From assembly GCA_018303855.1 (NCBI GenBank), contig JAGVXI010000008.1, positions 1 to 61,287 on the forward strand: a stretch of DNA of 61,287 bases, given 5' to 3'. The DNA is from Candidatus Pacearchaeota archaeon (lineage in GTDB: Archaea > Nanobdellota > Nanobdellia > Pacearchaeales > GW2011-AR1). The notes under the pieces were generated by a model. The model saw only the letters and a list, made by a program, of their open reading frames with translations. It was not told the origin of the DNA and searched no databases. Position 1 is the stretch's first letter; each line of letters opens with the position of its first letter. Positions 15,204-23,503 of this stretch are shown here, piece after piece. A program made the translations under genes and the position numbers.

Positions 15204-18158
15204 ATGAAAAAAAAGAGGGGGAAAGGAAAAAGAGTTAAAAGGGCAAGGGTTAAAACAATTAAGAAGCCACGAAAAAAAATAACTACAATAAAAAAAGTTC
15301 ATGAAACTTTTTCTAATTATGAAGAAAGAGTTGATAAATTAAGGGCTTTGGAGAGAGAACTTAAAGTTCTTAAACCAAAAGGATTTGCAAAAGAGGTTCA
15401 GATAATTAAAGCTAACCTGAAAGATCCAAGCGCTGTTGAAGAGGTTGAAAGGCGTATTAATTCTTTGGAGAGGAAAATGCTTAAAAGGAAAAAGAAAAAA
15501 TCTCCTATTACAAAAATCCAGAGGAAGATAAGTGAGTTGAAAAAAGAAGATTTGCCCGCTATTGAAAAAAGAGTCAAAAAAAATATTGAGGAACTTAAGA
15601 AAGAGGAATTCCCAAAAATCCAGTCGCAAATCCGCAACCTGAAAAAAACAATTGATAAGAGAGATGAAGAAGAGAATAAAAAAAGAGTTGATTCTGGTGT
15701 AGGTGCTTTGGTTGAAGAAAAATACAGCGATTTTATTAATTCTATAAAAAGGGATTTGACAGATGAGGAAAAAAAGAAAGAAGAACTTTTGAAAACTAAA
15801 CTTAAAAATGAGTATATGGAAAAAGAAAAAGCTCTTGAATTGAATTACAGGGAAAAAATGAATAAGCTTAAGAATGATTTTGAAAAAAGAGTGCAATTAC
15901 ATCTTGAAAATGAAGTAAAGAAAAAGTTTGGTGAAAAATTAAATGAAAAGCTCGTTGTTGAAAAAGCCAAGTTGGAGCATAAATATGCCCTGCAAGAAAA
16001 GAAAAAACTTGAGGAAGAACTTGAAAGGGATACAGAAAGACTTAAATCAGAATTTTCCAAGGAATTTAATAAAAAACTTAAAGACAAAATAGAGAAAAAA
16101 GAATCTGAATTAAAGAGAGAAAAAAAGGATTTTCATGTCAGAGTACTTAAAGAGTTTAAAGAAAAGTTAGACAAAGAAATTTTTAATAAAGAAGATGAAT
16201 TAAGAAAAAAACTAAAAGAAGAGATAACCTTTGAAGCAAGAAAGCATGTTCAAGAAGAAAAAGAAAAAATTAAAGCAGAGTTTACCAGAAAACTAAACTT
16301 GGCTGGGGCTAGTGAAAGAAACATTCTGCAATCCCAGTATAATAACAGAGCCAAAGAGATAGAGAAAAAACTCGCATATGAGTTAAGTAAAGTTGAGGAC
16401 AAAAAAAAGAGAGTTTTCAAAGATGTGCAAAAAGAAAAATATGGTATTGAGAGAGCTAAAGAAAACCTAAAAAAAAGTTCTGATGAATTTAAAGCTAGGG
16501 GTATTGAAAAAGGTTTGAAGCTGGATAGATTAAAGGTTAGTCTGGATGTTGAAAAACAGGATTTGGGTGAGAGGGAAAAACGATTTGCATTAGTTAAAGA
16601 AGGTTTTGAAAGACAAATAGCAAGAGAGAGAAAAGAGGTTATGGAAAAATTCAAAAATCTTAAAGAGGAAGAGTCTCTGAAGTTAAAAAAGGAAGAAGTA
16701 GAATTACGAAAAAGATTAAATGAAGAGTACAAAGAAAAATTAAAAAATCAGTTAGACAAACAAATGCAGGTTATAAGCGAACAGATAAAAAATGAATTTA
16801 ATAAGAGACTTGAGGAAAAAATTAAGGAAAAACAAGCCAAGCTTGATCAAGAAAAAAGAATATTTCATAAAAAACTTCTTGTAGATTTTAAGAATAAAGT
16901 TTACCAGGAAACTGCTGTGAAAGAAAAAATGCTTAGAAGGAAATTTCATGAACAGCTTGATTCTGAAACAAAACAGCATATATTTGAACAAGATGCCAGG
17001 TTAAAGCAGGAGTTTGATGAAAAATTGCAAAGAGGATTAAGCTTTGAGAAGGCAAAGCTGGAGAGAGAATTCAGTGCAAGAAAGAGAACAGTTGAGTCCC
17101 AGTTAAATGAGAATCTCAGAGTTTTGGAAAAGAGAAAAAGAGAACTGCTTTTGTCAGTTGAGGGAAAAAAAGCTGAGCTTGAGAACATAAAGGTTGTTCT
17201 GAGGAAAAAATCCGAATCCATGAAAAACAAGGAACAATTAGGAAATATGCAGCTTGATAAGCTTAAAGAACAGATTGAGACAGGCAGAGAACTTTTGAAA
17301 AAAAGGGAAATTGAGTTTGAAGTAGTCAAGAGAAATTTTGAGACGCAGATTGAAAATGATAAGAAAATTTTGGTTGAGAGATTTAATATTTTTAAGATGC
17401 ATGAGCAGGCTAAGTTCAATGCGCAAAAGTCCAGGATGAGAAGAATATTAATGGATGATTCACGCCAAAGATTAAGGGCGCAAGTTGCAGCTGAAGAAAA
17501 ATTATTAAAGCAGAGGTTTGAAAAAGAGTTCTCTCAAAAATTAAATGATTATATTGAACAGCAGAAAAGTCTTGCACATAAACAGCATGAAACGAACAAA
17601 GCAAGATACCATAATCAAGTGAAAAGTCTTCACGATGAAATAAAGCATAAGCAAAAAGCTCTTGAACAGGCTAAAAAAGCCTTGGAAACCAAGGAGAAAA
17701 AAATGTTCCTGCATTTTTTATTTAATAAAGAGACAGAAGAAGGGAGATTAGTTAGGATGAGAGAAGAATTGAGAAAAGAAAAAAGAATTTTATTAGGCAG
17801 ATTAAGAAATGAGAAAAAATCAGAGAAGAAAAAAGCATTGTTAAAGTATAAGAGATTAGAAAACAAAATTAAGAAGCAGGAAGAAGAAAGGACAAGAAAA
17901 ATAAAAGAAAAGGAAGATAAAAAGTTGAAGGGCATAGAAAAAAGAGAATCCGAAAAATTAAAAAGACTATCAGAATATTTGCATGAACAGATTAAAGGAG
18001 AATTAGAAGTGAAAGAGCAGGAGCTTAGAAAAAAACTTCAGGCTGAATTTGCCGCGAGAACGAGGGCTAACTTAAACAAGCAGAGAGAAGAACTAAGCAG
18101 AAAAAAAGTAGTTCTTGAGCAAGAGATTCAGCAGAAGATTTCATCTGCTTTTAGCTGA
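15204..18158 (+). CDS. 984-residue cytosolic coiled-coil protein with 244-residue period
   Basis: Charged coiled coil nearly throughout, without membrane segment, Walker motif or Cys, so it is not an SMC ATPase. Anchors recur every 244 residues: EFNKKL at 287, EFNKRL at 531 and EFSQKL at 775; FH at 310 and 554; VKEGFERQI and VKRNFETQI at 464 and 708. The basic N-terminus (1-35) could bind nucleic acid or membrane. It follows the giant membrane protein, whose C-terminal 390 residues have similar composition, so the two may pair under the envelope. The start at 15204 follows TTTTTAAATAAA by about 20 bases. Confidence 0.75.
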   Translation: MKKKRGKGKRVKRARVKTIKKPRKKITTIKKVHETFSNYEERVDKLRALERELKVLKPKGFAKEVQIIKANLKDPSAVEEVERRINSLERKMLKRKKKKSPITKIQRKISELKKEDLPAIEKRVKKNIEELKKEEFPKIQSQIRNLKKTIDKRDEEENKKRVDSGVGALVEEKYSDFINSIKRDLTDEEKKKEELLKTKLKNEYMEKEKALELNYREKMNKLKNDFEKRVQLHLENEVKKKFGEKLNEKLVVEKAKLEHKYALQEKKKLEEELERDTERLKSEFSKEFNKKLKDKIEKKESELKREKKDFHVRVLKEFKEKLDKEIFNKEDELRKKLKEEITFEARKHVQEEKEKIKAEFTRKLNLAGASERNILQSQYNNRAKEIEKKLAYELSKVEDKKKRVFKDVQKEKYGIERAKENLKKSSDEFKARGIEKGLKLDRLKVSLDVEKQDLGEREKRFALVKEGFERQIARERKEVMEKFKNLKEEESLKLKKEEVELRKRLNEEYKEKLKNQLDKQMQVISEQIKNEFNKRLEEKIKEKQAKLDQEKRIFHKKLLVDFKNKVYQETAVKEKMLRRKFHEQLDSETKQHIFEQDARLKQEFDEKLQRGLSFEKAKLEREFSARKRTVESQLNENLRVLEKRKRELLLSVEGKKAELENIKVVLRKKSESMKNKEQLGNMQLDKLKEQIETGRELLKKREIEFEVVKRNFETQIENDKKILVERFNIFKMHEQAKFNAQKSRMRRILMDDSRQRLRAQVAAEEKLLKQRFEKEFSQKLNDYIEQQKSLAHKQHETNKARYHNQVKSLHDEIKHKQKALEQAKKALETKEKKMFLHFLFNKETEEGRLVRMREELRKEKRILLGRLRNEKKSEKKKALLKYKRLENKIKKQEEERTRKIKEKEDKKLKGIEKRESEKLKRLSEYLHEQIKGELEVKEQELRKKLQAEFAARTRANLNKQREELSRKKVVLEQEIQQKISSAFS

Positions 18159-18424
18159 ATTGTTTTTGTTTATAATGGTAGTTGTTAACTAATAATTGCG
18201 AGTTGTATGGAGGTTATTTATTATTTATGTGCATTAATTAGCTAATTCTGTGGGGTTTAATTGTTAAGAAGGTTGTATAATATTTGTTAAGGTTTGTTAT
18301 ACGTTAAATTGCAGTGAGTTTATATAGTCTAATAAGCTTGGCAAAAGTGTTAAAGTAGGTTTGTGAATTAACTATATTAGGCGCTATTAAATTATTTTTT
18401 ACCATTATCTTTTTACTAAATCAA

Positions 18425-19051
18425 TTACATTCTATAAATCATTTTTGAGATGTTAAATCTTGGTTCAACTACTCCTGAAATTACTGCTGAGAATATCAAA
18501 GAACCAACAGCTACTTTTAATGTTCCTTCGCTTATTGGGATTTTAGCAGCCTGAGAAAATTTTTCTATAATCTCTTCTATTTCTTGTTCTGTTAAAATTA
18601 CCGGAATTTTGTTTTTTTCTCTTATTCTTTTTACAAAAATGTTTTTTCCTGGGCCAGGGCATTCAATTTCTAAAATAGTAGGGTCGCGTATAAAAGGATT
18701 TAATTTTCCCAAATCCACATTTCCTGTTGTTGGGATTGGCTGAATTTCTCTGATAGCTGATGGAACAGGAGACAGTCTTTGAGTGAGCTGAAAAGGCTTG
18801 ATGTTTTGAAAAGGCATTTTTATTCTTGTTGCATTTTGTCCCGCATTTTTAATAGGTGTTATGGATTTTGGCAACCCTAAATTCATTTTTTTCTTCAATT
18901 CTTCTCTTCCTTGGATTTTTTGTTTTAAGTTTTCTCTTTTCAGCCTTTCCAGTGCCAAAACATAATCTGTTTTAGAATGATCTACTATAGATTTTACAAA
19001 CCTTATTAGGAATATCTTTCTAAATGTTTGCGAGGTGTTTTGTATGGGCAT
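18425..19051 (-). CDS. conserved-looking protein of unknown function
   Basis: A 208-residue protein. A basic N-terminal helix (1-55) is followed by a Pro-rich linker (about 58-110). A small domain at about 115-165 carries ILEIECPGPGKNIFVKRIR and an acidic helix (ILTEQEIEEIIEKFSQAAK). A hydrophobic segment follows at about 176-194 (VAVGSLIFSAVISGVVEP). It is leftward, like the next gene upstream (19249-19857), and both lie beside the pilin-like genes, so a role in surface-structure assembly is possible. No family was identified. Confidence 0.55.
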   Translation of the reverse strand: MPIQNTSQTFRKIFLIRFVKSIVDHSKTDYVLALERLKRENLKQKIQGREELKKKMNLGLPKSITPIKNAGQNATRIKMPFQNIKPFQLTQRLSPVPSAIREIQPIPTTGNVDLGKLNPFIRDPTILEIECPGPGKNIFVKRIREKNKIPVILTEQEIEEIIEKFSQAAKIPISEGTLKVAVGSLIFSAVISGVVEPRFNISKMIYRM

Positions 19052-19248
19052 TTTTTGGTTATAATTTTAATTTTTTATGAATGTGCTGAAAAACTTTGGG
19101 GCACATTATTTAGCTAAATTAGTGACATAATCTAAAATATATCTATGGTGTTACACATATACTGGTTTTCATAAATTAATATTAACTTCTTTTATTCTAA
19201 ATGCAAATTTTTTTATTAAGCTAACTAATTGTAATCTTAGTCCTTATA

Positions 19249-19857
19249 TTAATATATCCCCTGTTCTTCTGGCAGATATTGCTCTGAAAATTCATCAGGC
19301 TCTTCCTGCTCAAAAGGGGGTCTGGGCTTTGGTTTTTGCGGTGACGGCACTCCTCCCTGTGTTATTGATGGCTGGTATCCTGAAGAAATATCCCTGGTTC
19401 TTTGCATTTGGTTAGGGAGTAGCTGAGGTTTAATCTTTGTTCCAAATGAAAAAAGTTGTTTTCTTTGGGGAGCTCTTGGTGGTTCAAGATAAGGCATTTC
19501 AACTGCTGGGGCTGGAGCTTGGCTTGTTGGTTCATGCAATAAAGTCAATCCCCGCGCAATTGTTTTATTCTGCTCAAGAACTTCATTTAATTTCTCAATA
19601 ATGTCTTTGTTTTCTTTTTCAAAATCAAAATCTTTTTCTGCAAGAGATTTTGCAGAGATTTCAAATACATCAAGAAGTTTTTGAATTTTATCAGCGAGAT
19701 TGTCAAATTTTACAGCAATGTTTGTCATTACTTTTTGCAGGGCTATGAAATTTTGAACCAAGGCTCTGTCTGCGCCAGTTGATTTAGGGGTTTTTGGTGC
19801 TGAGTGTTTTGCATGTTCGCTTTTTTGTGCGTGTTTGCGAGCCTCTTTTTTAGCCAT
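19249..19857 (-). CDS. coiled-coil protein of unknown function
   Basis: A 202-residue protein. A Lys/His/Ala-rich N-terminus (1-30) is followed by a coiled coil of about 70 residues (about 32-103, FIALQKVMTNIAVKFDNLA onward) and a Pro-rich, probably unstructured C-terminal half with acidic end (EQEEPDEFSEQYLPEE). It is cytosolic by composition. A TATA-like stretch precedes the start. It is a probable partner of the neighbouring protein at 18425-19051; this is inferred from position only. Confidence 0.55.
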   Translation of the reverse strand: MAKKEARKHAQKSEHAKHSAPKTPKSTGADRALVQNFIALQKVMTNIAVKFDNLADKIQKLLDVFEISAKSLAEKDFDFEKENKDIIEKLNEVLEQNKTIARGLTLLHEPTSQAPAPAVEMPYLEPPRAPQRKQLFSFGTKIKPQLLPNQMQRTRDISSGYQPSITQGGVPSPQKPKPRPPFEQEEPDEFSEQYLPEEQGIY

Positions 19858-20003
19858 GTTAAAATTTGAATAGTATTTTTTATTCTTTTGGTTTAAATTT
19901 TAATCATTCAGAAATCCAAACAGCATTCAGGGATTTCTTGATATATTAAAGAATAATATGAAGTTTATAAAGATTTTTGAGGGGGAATTTACACAAATCT
20001 GTT

Positions 20004-20936
20004 TTATCCAGGAACCATTATATTATGTGTAAAAGTTCTACTCCCGCCACGTATGTAATTGGATGTATCATAGATATTTATAGCATATCCTATTTGCCCA
20101 CTATCTCCTTCAATTACATCAAAGAAGCAATCATCATTTTTTGTAGGGCTTTCATATGTTAAATGCGGATTACTTAAGCTTATTCCTTTAGCTAGACTAT
20201 CACAATTCTTTAAAGGTGTTCCTATTGGTTTGTTTATTCCAATGTAATACCAATAAAGTCCTACATTATCGGAAAACTTAATTTTAAGGTAGTATCTCCC
20301 AACTTTATTTAGCGTTTGTGACGGGAGCGGGTTTGAAAGAAATTCTGTTTCTATACCATTATCATCAACATGAACCAATGCAAGTGAAGCTTCATAGATT
20401 AAAGGCAGTTCAGTATCAATAATGGGTTTTACATTACTCTTACTCATTACTTCTAAATCCTGTGCTTTTCCAGATTCTGTTTTAATTATCGGTGCAATTG
20501 ATACTTTTGTTATCTCAGTTGGAAGAATAATAGTTGGTTTAAGGGTAAATGTTTTGGTTTGAAGTTCGTTAAAGGGAAAGTTTGAAGCGTAGTTTGTTTC
20601 ATCTTTTTTTATTGTTTCTATTTGCCCAGCACTATCTTCAAGTATAAAATTAATTCCTGTTAAATCTCCTTTGCCAGGATTTCTTGTTACAGCAACATTT
20701 ATGGTTTCTGTAGTAGTTCCAGTTCTTGGGGTGTCGCCATATGTTGCTGATTTTATTTCCATATCAATTGTAAACCGCCCAATGCCAATTTGTTCTGTGC
20801 CTCTTTCAATCACTCCTCTTATAACAACCCAGATAACCGCAATTGCAACAAGCACCAAAAGAATTACAATCAAAGTTGTAACAACAGTTGACAAGCCTTT
20901 TTTGTTTGTTTGGTATGCCATCTTGCCTCTTTTCAT
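20004..20936 (-). CDS. pilin-like protein with class III signal
   Basis: The start at 20936 (MKRGKMAYQTNKKG...) is chosen because a TATA box (CTTATAAATT) lies about 26 bases upstream, as for its relative at 22252-23124. Upstream in-frame codons to 21086 lie in an intergenic repeat. The N-terminus has KKGLSTVVTT and a hydrophobic helix (LIVILLVLVAIAVIWVVIRG), a class III (archaellin/type IV pilin) signal with cleavage expected after KKG. The mature part is beta-rich and shares NPGKGDLTGI and FNELxTKTF segments with 22252-23124. The C-terminal half is a separate Ig-like region. It probably makes part of a surface filament. Confidence 0.75.
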   Translation of the reverse strand: MKRGKMAYQTNKKGLSTVVTTLIVILLVLVAIAVIWVVIRGVIERGTEQIGIGRFTIDMEIKSATYGDTPRTGTTTETINVAVTRNPGKGDLTGINFILEDSAGQIETIKKDETNYASNFPFNELQTKTFTLKPTIILPTEITKVSIAPIIKTESGKAQDLEVMSKSNVKPIIDTELPLIYEASLALVHVDDNGIETEFLSNPLPSQTLNKVGRYYLKIKFSDNVGLYWYYIGINKPIGTPLKNCDSLAKGISLSNPHLTYESPTKNDDCFFDVIEGDSGQIGYAINIYDTSNYIRGGSRTFTHNIMVPG

Positions 20937-21015
20937 TGTAAAATAAGGGTTTTGGAATTTATAAGCGTTTTGTTTGCATATACTGGCTAAAGTCAATAGC
21001 CTTACCTTTTTATTT

Positions 21016-21150
21016 CTTGAATGATGCCAAACACTTGTTAATCTACTATCATCTTCAGTTATATATAAGTTATGCGCCATTGTCACTTATATTAGAAATC
21101 AATAGAGAAACTTCGGGCTAAAGCCCTAAGAGTAGTTGGGATTAGTCATA
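21016..21150. repeat. dispersed intergenic repeat, copy A
   Basis: Aligns along about 130 bases with 28866-28997 in the same orientation. Shared runs include TTGAATGAT, TTGTTAA, GTTATAT and TTAGAAATCAATA. This copy has a small hairpin (GGGCT-AA-AGCCC, 21115-21126). It does not encode a protein conserved between the copies. It separates two leftward pilin-like genes. Confidence 0.7.
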
Positions 21151-21212
21151 GTTTGTTTTATTGGGAAAATGCTTGGCTGTTGTAACAGATGTCATAAACA
21201 CTTTATTGTAAA

Positions 21213-22055
21213 TTATAAACATTCAGCTGCAATTAGGCACTGGGTTCCAGGATCTGGTAATGGGGCAATATATTCACTAGTTGGGGTGCTACAAGAAAAT
21301 GAAGTTGTTGATGTCCAATCAGTTATTCCACCACAATCTTTGTAAAATATGCCAGAACATGTTTTCCTAACAATTGTGCATGCTTGATTAGCTGTTGAAA
21401 CCAAGGGTGTTACTAAATTACTTGCTGTGTTTAATAAATAATAATTTGTTCCAGAAACCTGTGTTGTGCAAGAACTTGGCCTGTTGCCTGCGCATGCCCA
21501 GCTAGTTTCAATTTTGCAAACATCATCACATCCATCACCAACAACTAAATTTTCATCATCACAAACTTCTGACTGGTCTACTATTCCATCTCCACACTCT
21601 CCTGTGTTGCCACAAGAAGTATCATAGCTGTCTGATTCTTCACATACAAATTCTTCATTGTTTTCATCAATAATCACAGCATAAACAGAGGCTTTTGTTG
21701 GAATAAAATCCAAGTCTGTGCTTGTAAATGTCTGGGAGCTTGTTTCTAAGCTGTCTGGCAATGCTACAAATTCAAGTGCTGTTGAATCTGTTTTACTGCT
21801 GAATTTTACAAGTATTTTGCTTAATTCTCTTTTGTCAGAACCTCTTGTAATATGCACTGTTGCCCCCCCTCCAGTTTCGCATTTAACAGAATCTATTGTT
21901 AAATCAATGTCTATGCAAGCAAGTGAGTTCTGAGTTTTTCCGAGTCCGCCCTGAATTGACAGCCTTATCACAAACCAAATCATTCCAATTGCAACAACTA
22001 CCAGCATGATTATTATAAGTGTTGTCACAACTCCCGACAGCCCTCTTTTATTCAT
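21213..22055 (-). CDS. pilin-like protein with DUF4215-type Cys-rich domain
   Basis: A 280-residue protein. MNKRGLSGVVTT plus a hydrophobic helix form a class III signal, with cleavage expected after KRG. The beta domain (about 40-145) resembles its neighbours. From about 152 a Cys-rich domain of the DUF4215 kind follows (CGDGIVDQSEVCDDENLVVG, then GDGCDDVC), followed by a further Cys-containing tail ending LIAAECL. The same Cys motif occurs in the 1510-residue protein at 10494-15026, which suggests that filament and surface protein share binding modules. Confidence 0.75.
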   Translation of the reverse strand: MNKRGLSGVVTTLIIIMLVVVAIGMIWFVIRLSIQGGLGKTQNSLACIDIDLTIDSVKCETGGGATVHITRGSDKRELSKILVKFSSKTDSTALEFVALPDSLETSSQTFTSTDLDFIPTKASVYAVIIDENNEEFVCEESDSYDTSCGNTGECGDGIVDQSEVCDDENLVVGDGCDDVCKIETSWACAGNRPSSCTTQVSGTNYYLLNTASNLVTPLVSTANQACTIVRKTCSGIFYKDCGGITDWTSTTSFSCSTPTSEYIAPLPDPGTQCLIAAECL

Positions 22056-22251
22056 ACTGAACTTAATGGTTTAGATGTTTATAAAAGTTGTTGGGAAATG
22101 TTTTTTGCAACTTATTCATCAAAGTAGCACGCACATAATCTTTTATCTGCTTTGGATATGTGCTATAAATTTTAAAGCACTCTTGCTATTTTAAGTGAGA
22201 TGAATAAATAGATTAGTCACTGGAGTTTTAAGTATCCTTTTATTATACCTA

Positions 22252-23124
22252 TTACGCCCAACTACAAGATCCTCCTATCTCTGTAGTAACTGCCTCACAA
22301 TCAGCTTGATCTCCACATAAAGTACAGTCTGGTACACCACTGCAGATGCCAGTACCAGTATCGTAAGAACATCCACACATTATCTTACAACTCAGGTCAT
22401 CTCCATTAAATACATCGCAAAATCCTACGCCCGAACCACTACAGCTTTCTGTAGTACAGCTGCTTGAACACCCATCATCATCTATTATATTTCCATCATC
22501 GCATTGTTCTGTTAAGGTTACTGTAGCTGAGCAATCAGAATTACAGTGCACTCCTGATTCTAAGATATCATTTGCGCAAGTTTGTGTTTCTGTTATTGTA
22601 TTTCCATCATCGCATATTTCCCCTAAATCCTGGGTTCCATCTCCACAATCTCCTGTGCTTATCTGCTTAACCAATTTAGTGTCTATTATATCTAAATCCT
22701 TTTCTTTGCCAGATTCTGTTAAGATTATTGGTGCAATTGACACTTTTGTTATTGTTCCTGTTAGTGATGTTGGAATATCAAAAGTTTTTGTTTCAAGTTC
22801 ATTAAATGGGAAATTTGAGGCATGAGTTGTTTCATCTGCTTTAATTATCTCGGTTTGCCCTCCGTCATTTTCTACAATAAATCTTATTCCTGTTAAATCT
22901 CCTTTGCCAGGATTTCTTTGCACACTAACTATTAAACCTCCTGCCCCAGAGTCTATATAAGCCTGGGTTATTTTCATATCAATTGTAAATTGCCCAATGC
23001 CAATCTGTTCTGTCCCACTTTCAATTACTCCTCTTATAACAATCCAAATAACTGCAATTGCAACAAGCACCAGCAAGATTACAATCAGTGTTGTGACAAC
23101 AGTTGACAAACCTCTTTTTTGCAT
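22252..23124 (-). CDS. pilin-like protein with Cys-rich C-terminus
   Basis: A 290-residue protein. MQKRGLSTVVTT and the following hydrophobic helix form a class III signal. TTTATAAACC lies about 26 bases upstream of the ATG, so the mRNA is probably leaderless. The beta domain (about 40-155) is a close relative of that in 20004-20936. After about 158 come two DUF4215-like motifs (CGDGTQDLGEICDDGN; CDDGNIIDDDGCSSSC) and a Cys-dense tail. Probable filament or adhesin subunit. Confidence 0.75.
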   Translation of the reverse strand: MQKRGLSTVVTTLIVILLVLVAIAVIWIVIRGVIESGTEQIGIGQFTIDMKITQAYIDSGAGGLIVSVQRNPGKGDLTGIRFIVENDGGQTEIIKADETTHASNFPFNELETKTFDIPTSLTGTITKVSIAPIILTESGKEKDLDIIDTKLVKQISTGDCGDGTQDLGEICDDGNTITETQTCANDILESGVHCNSDCSATVTLTEQCDDGNIIDDDGCSSSCTTESCSGSGVGFCDVFNGDDLSCKIMCGCSYDTGTGICSGVPDCTLCGDQADCEAVTTEIGGSCSWA

Positions 23125-23503
23125 GTTATATTAAATGAGAAGAGGTTTATAAAGATTTTTGAGAAGTTATTATGCTTGAATTTGAATGGAGTTTGATATA
23201 AATTTTGTTTGATTAATAAATTTTTTAATTAAGGTAGGGGGTTATTAAATTGAAAAAATTAAAGTTAGTTTAGCTAATAATAATCAACAATGTCTGTGGA
23301 TTAATCTAATAGAATTTTGAAAGTAAATTTAGTCTGGGGTTTATGTTTAGTCATAAAAAGTTAGTGATATGCAACAAATTTAGGTTTATACTTAAGATTA
23401 ATTTTTAACTGAAAGCTATAGTCATAAAATACAATGGCATGAATGTAAATAACTTAATTTAGCTATTATAACTTATTTTCCCCATATTAATCACCTTCAT
23501 AAC
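23125..23503 (-). other. 379-base AT-rich gap
   Basis: It holds the promoter of the pilin-like gene (TATA near 23144-23151, minus strand). Otherwise it is AT-rich with scattered TTAG/TTAA words and two TAGTCATAAAA copies (about 23348 and 23419). No gene, strong hairpin or long repeat was seen. Confidence 0.4.

Noticed and set aside
15339-15896. 185-codon minus-strand frame opposite the coiled-coil gene
   Set aside because: Phe/Ile-rich shadow of a purine-rich coding strand, without promoter or motif.
15204-18158. SMC/Rad50 ATPase
   Set aside because: No Walker A, signature or Walker B motif and no globular hinge; only coiled coil.
20937-21086. N-terminal extension of the pilin-like gene to 21086
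   Set aside because: The extension lies inside a dispersed noncoding repeat, and the TATA box places the start at 20936.
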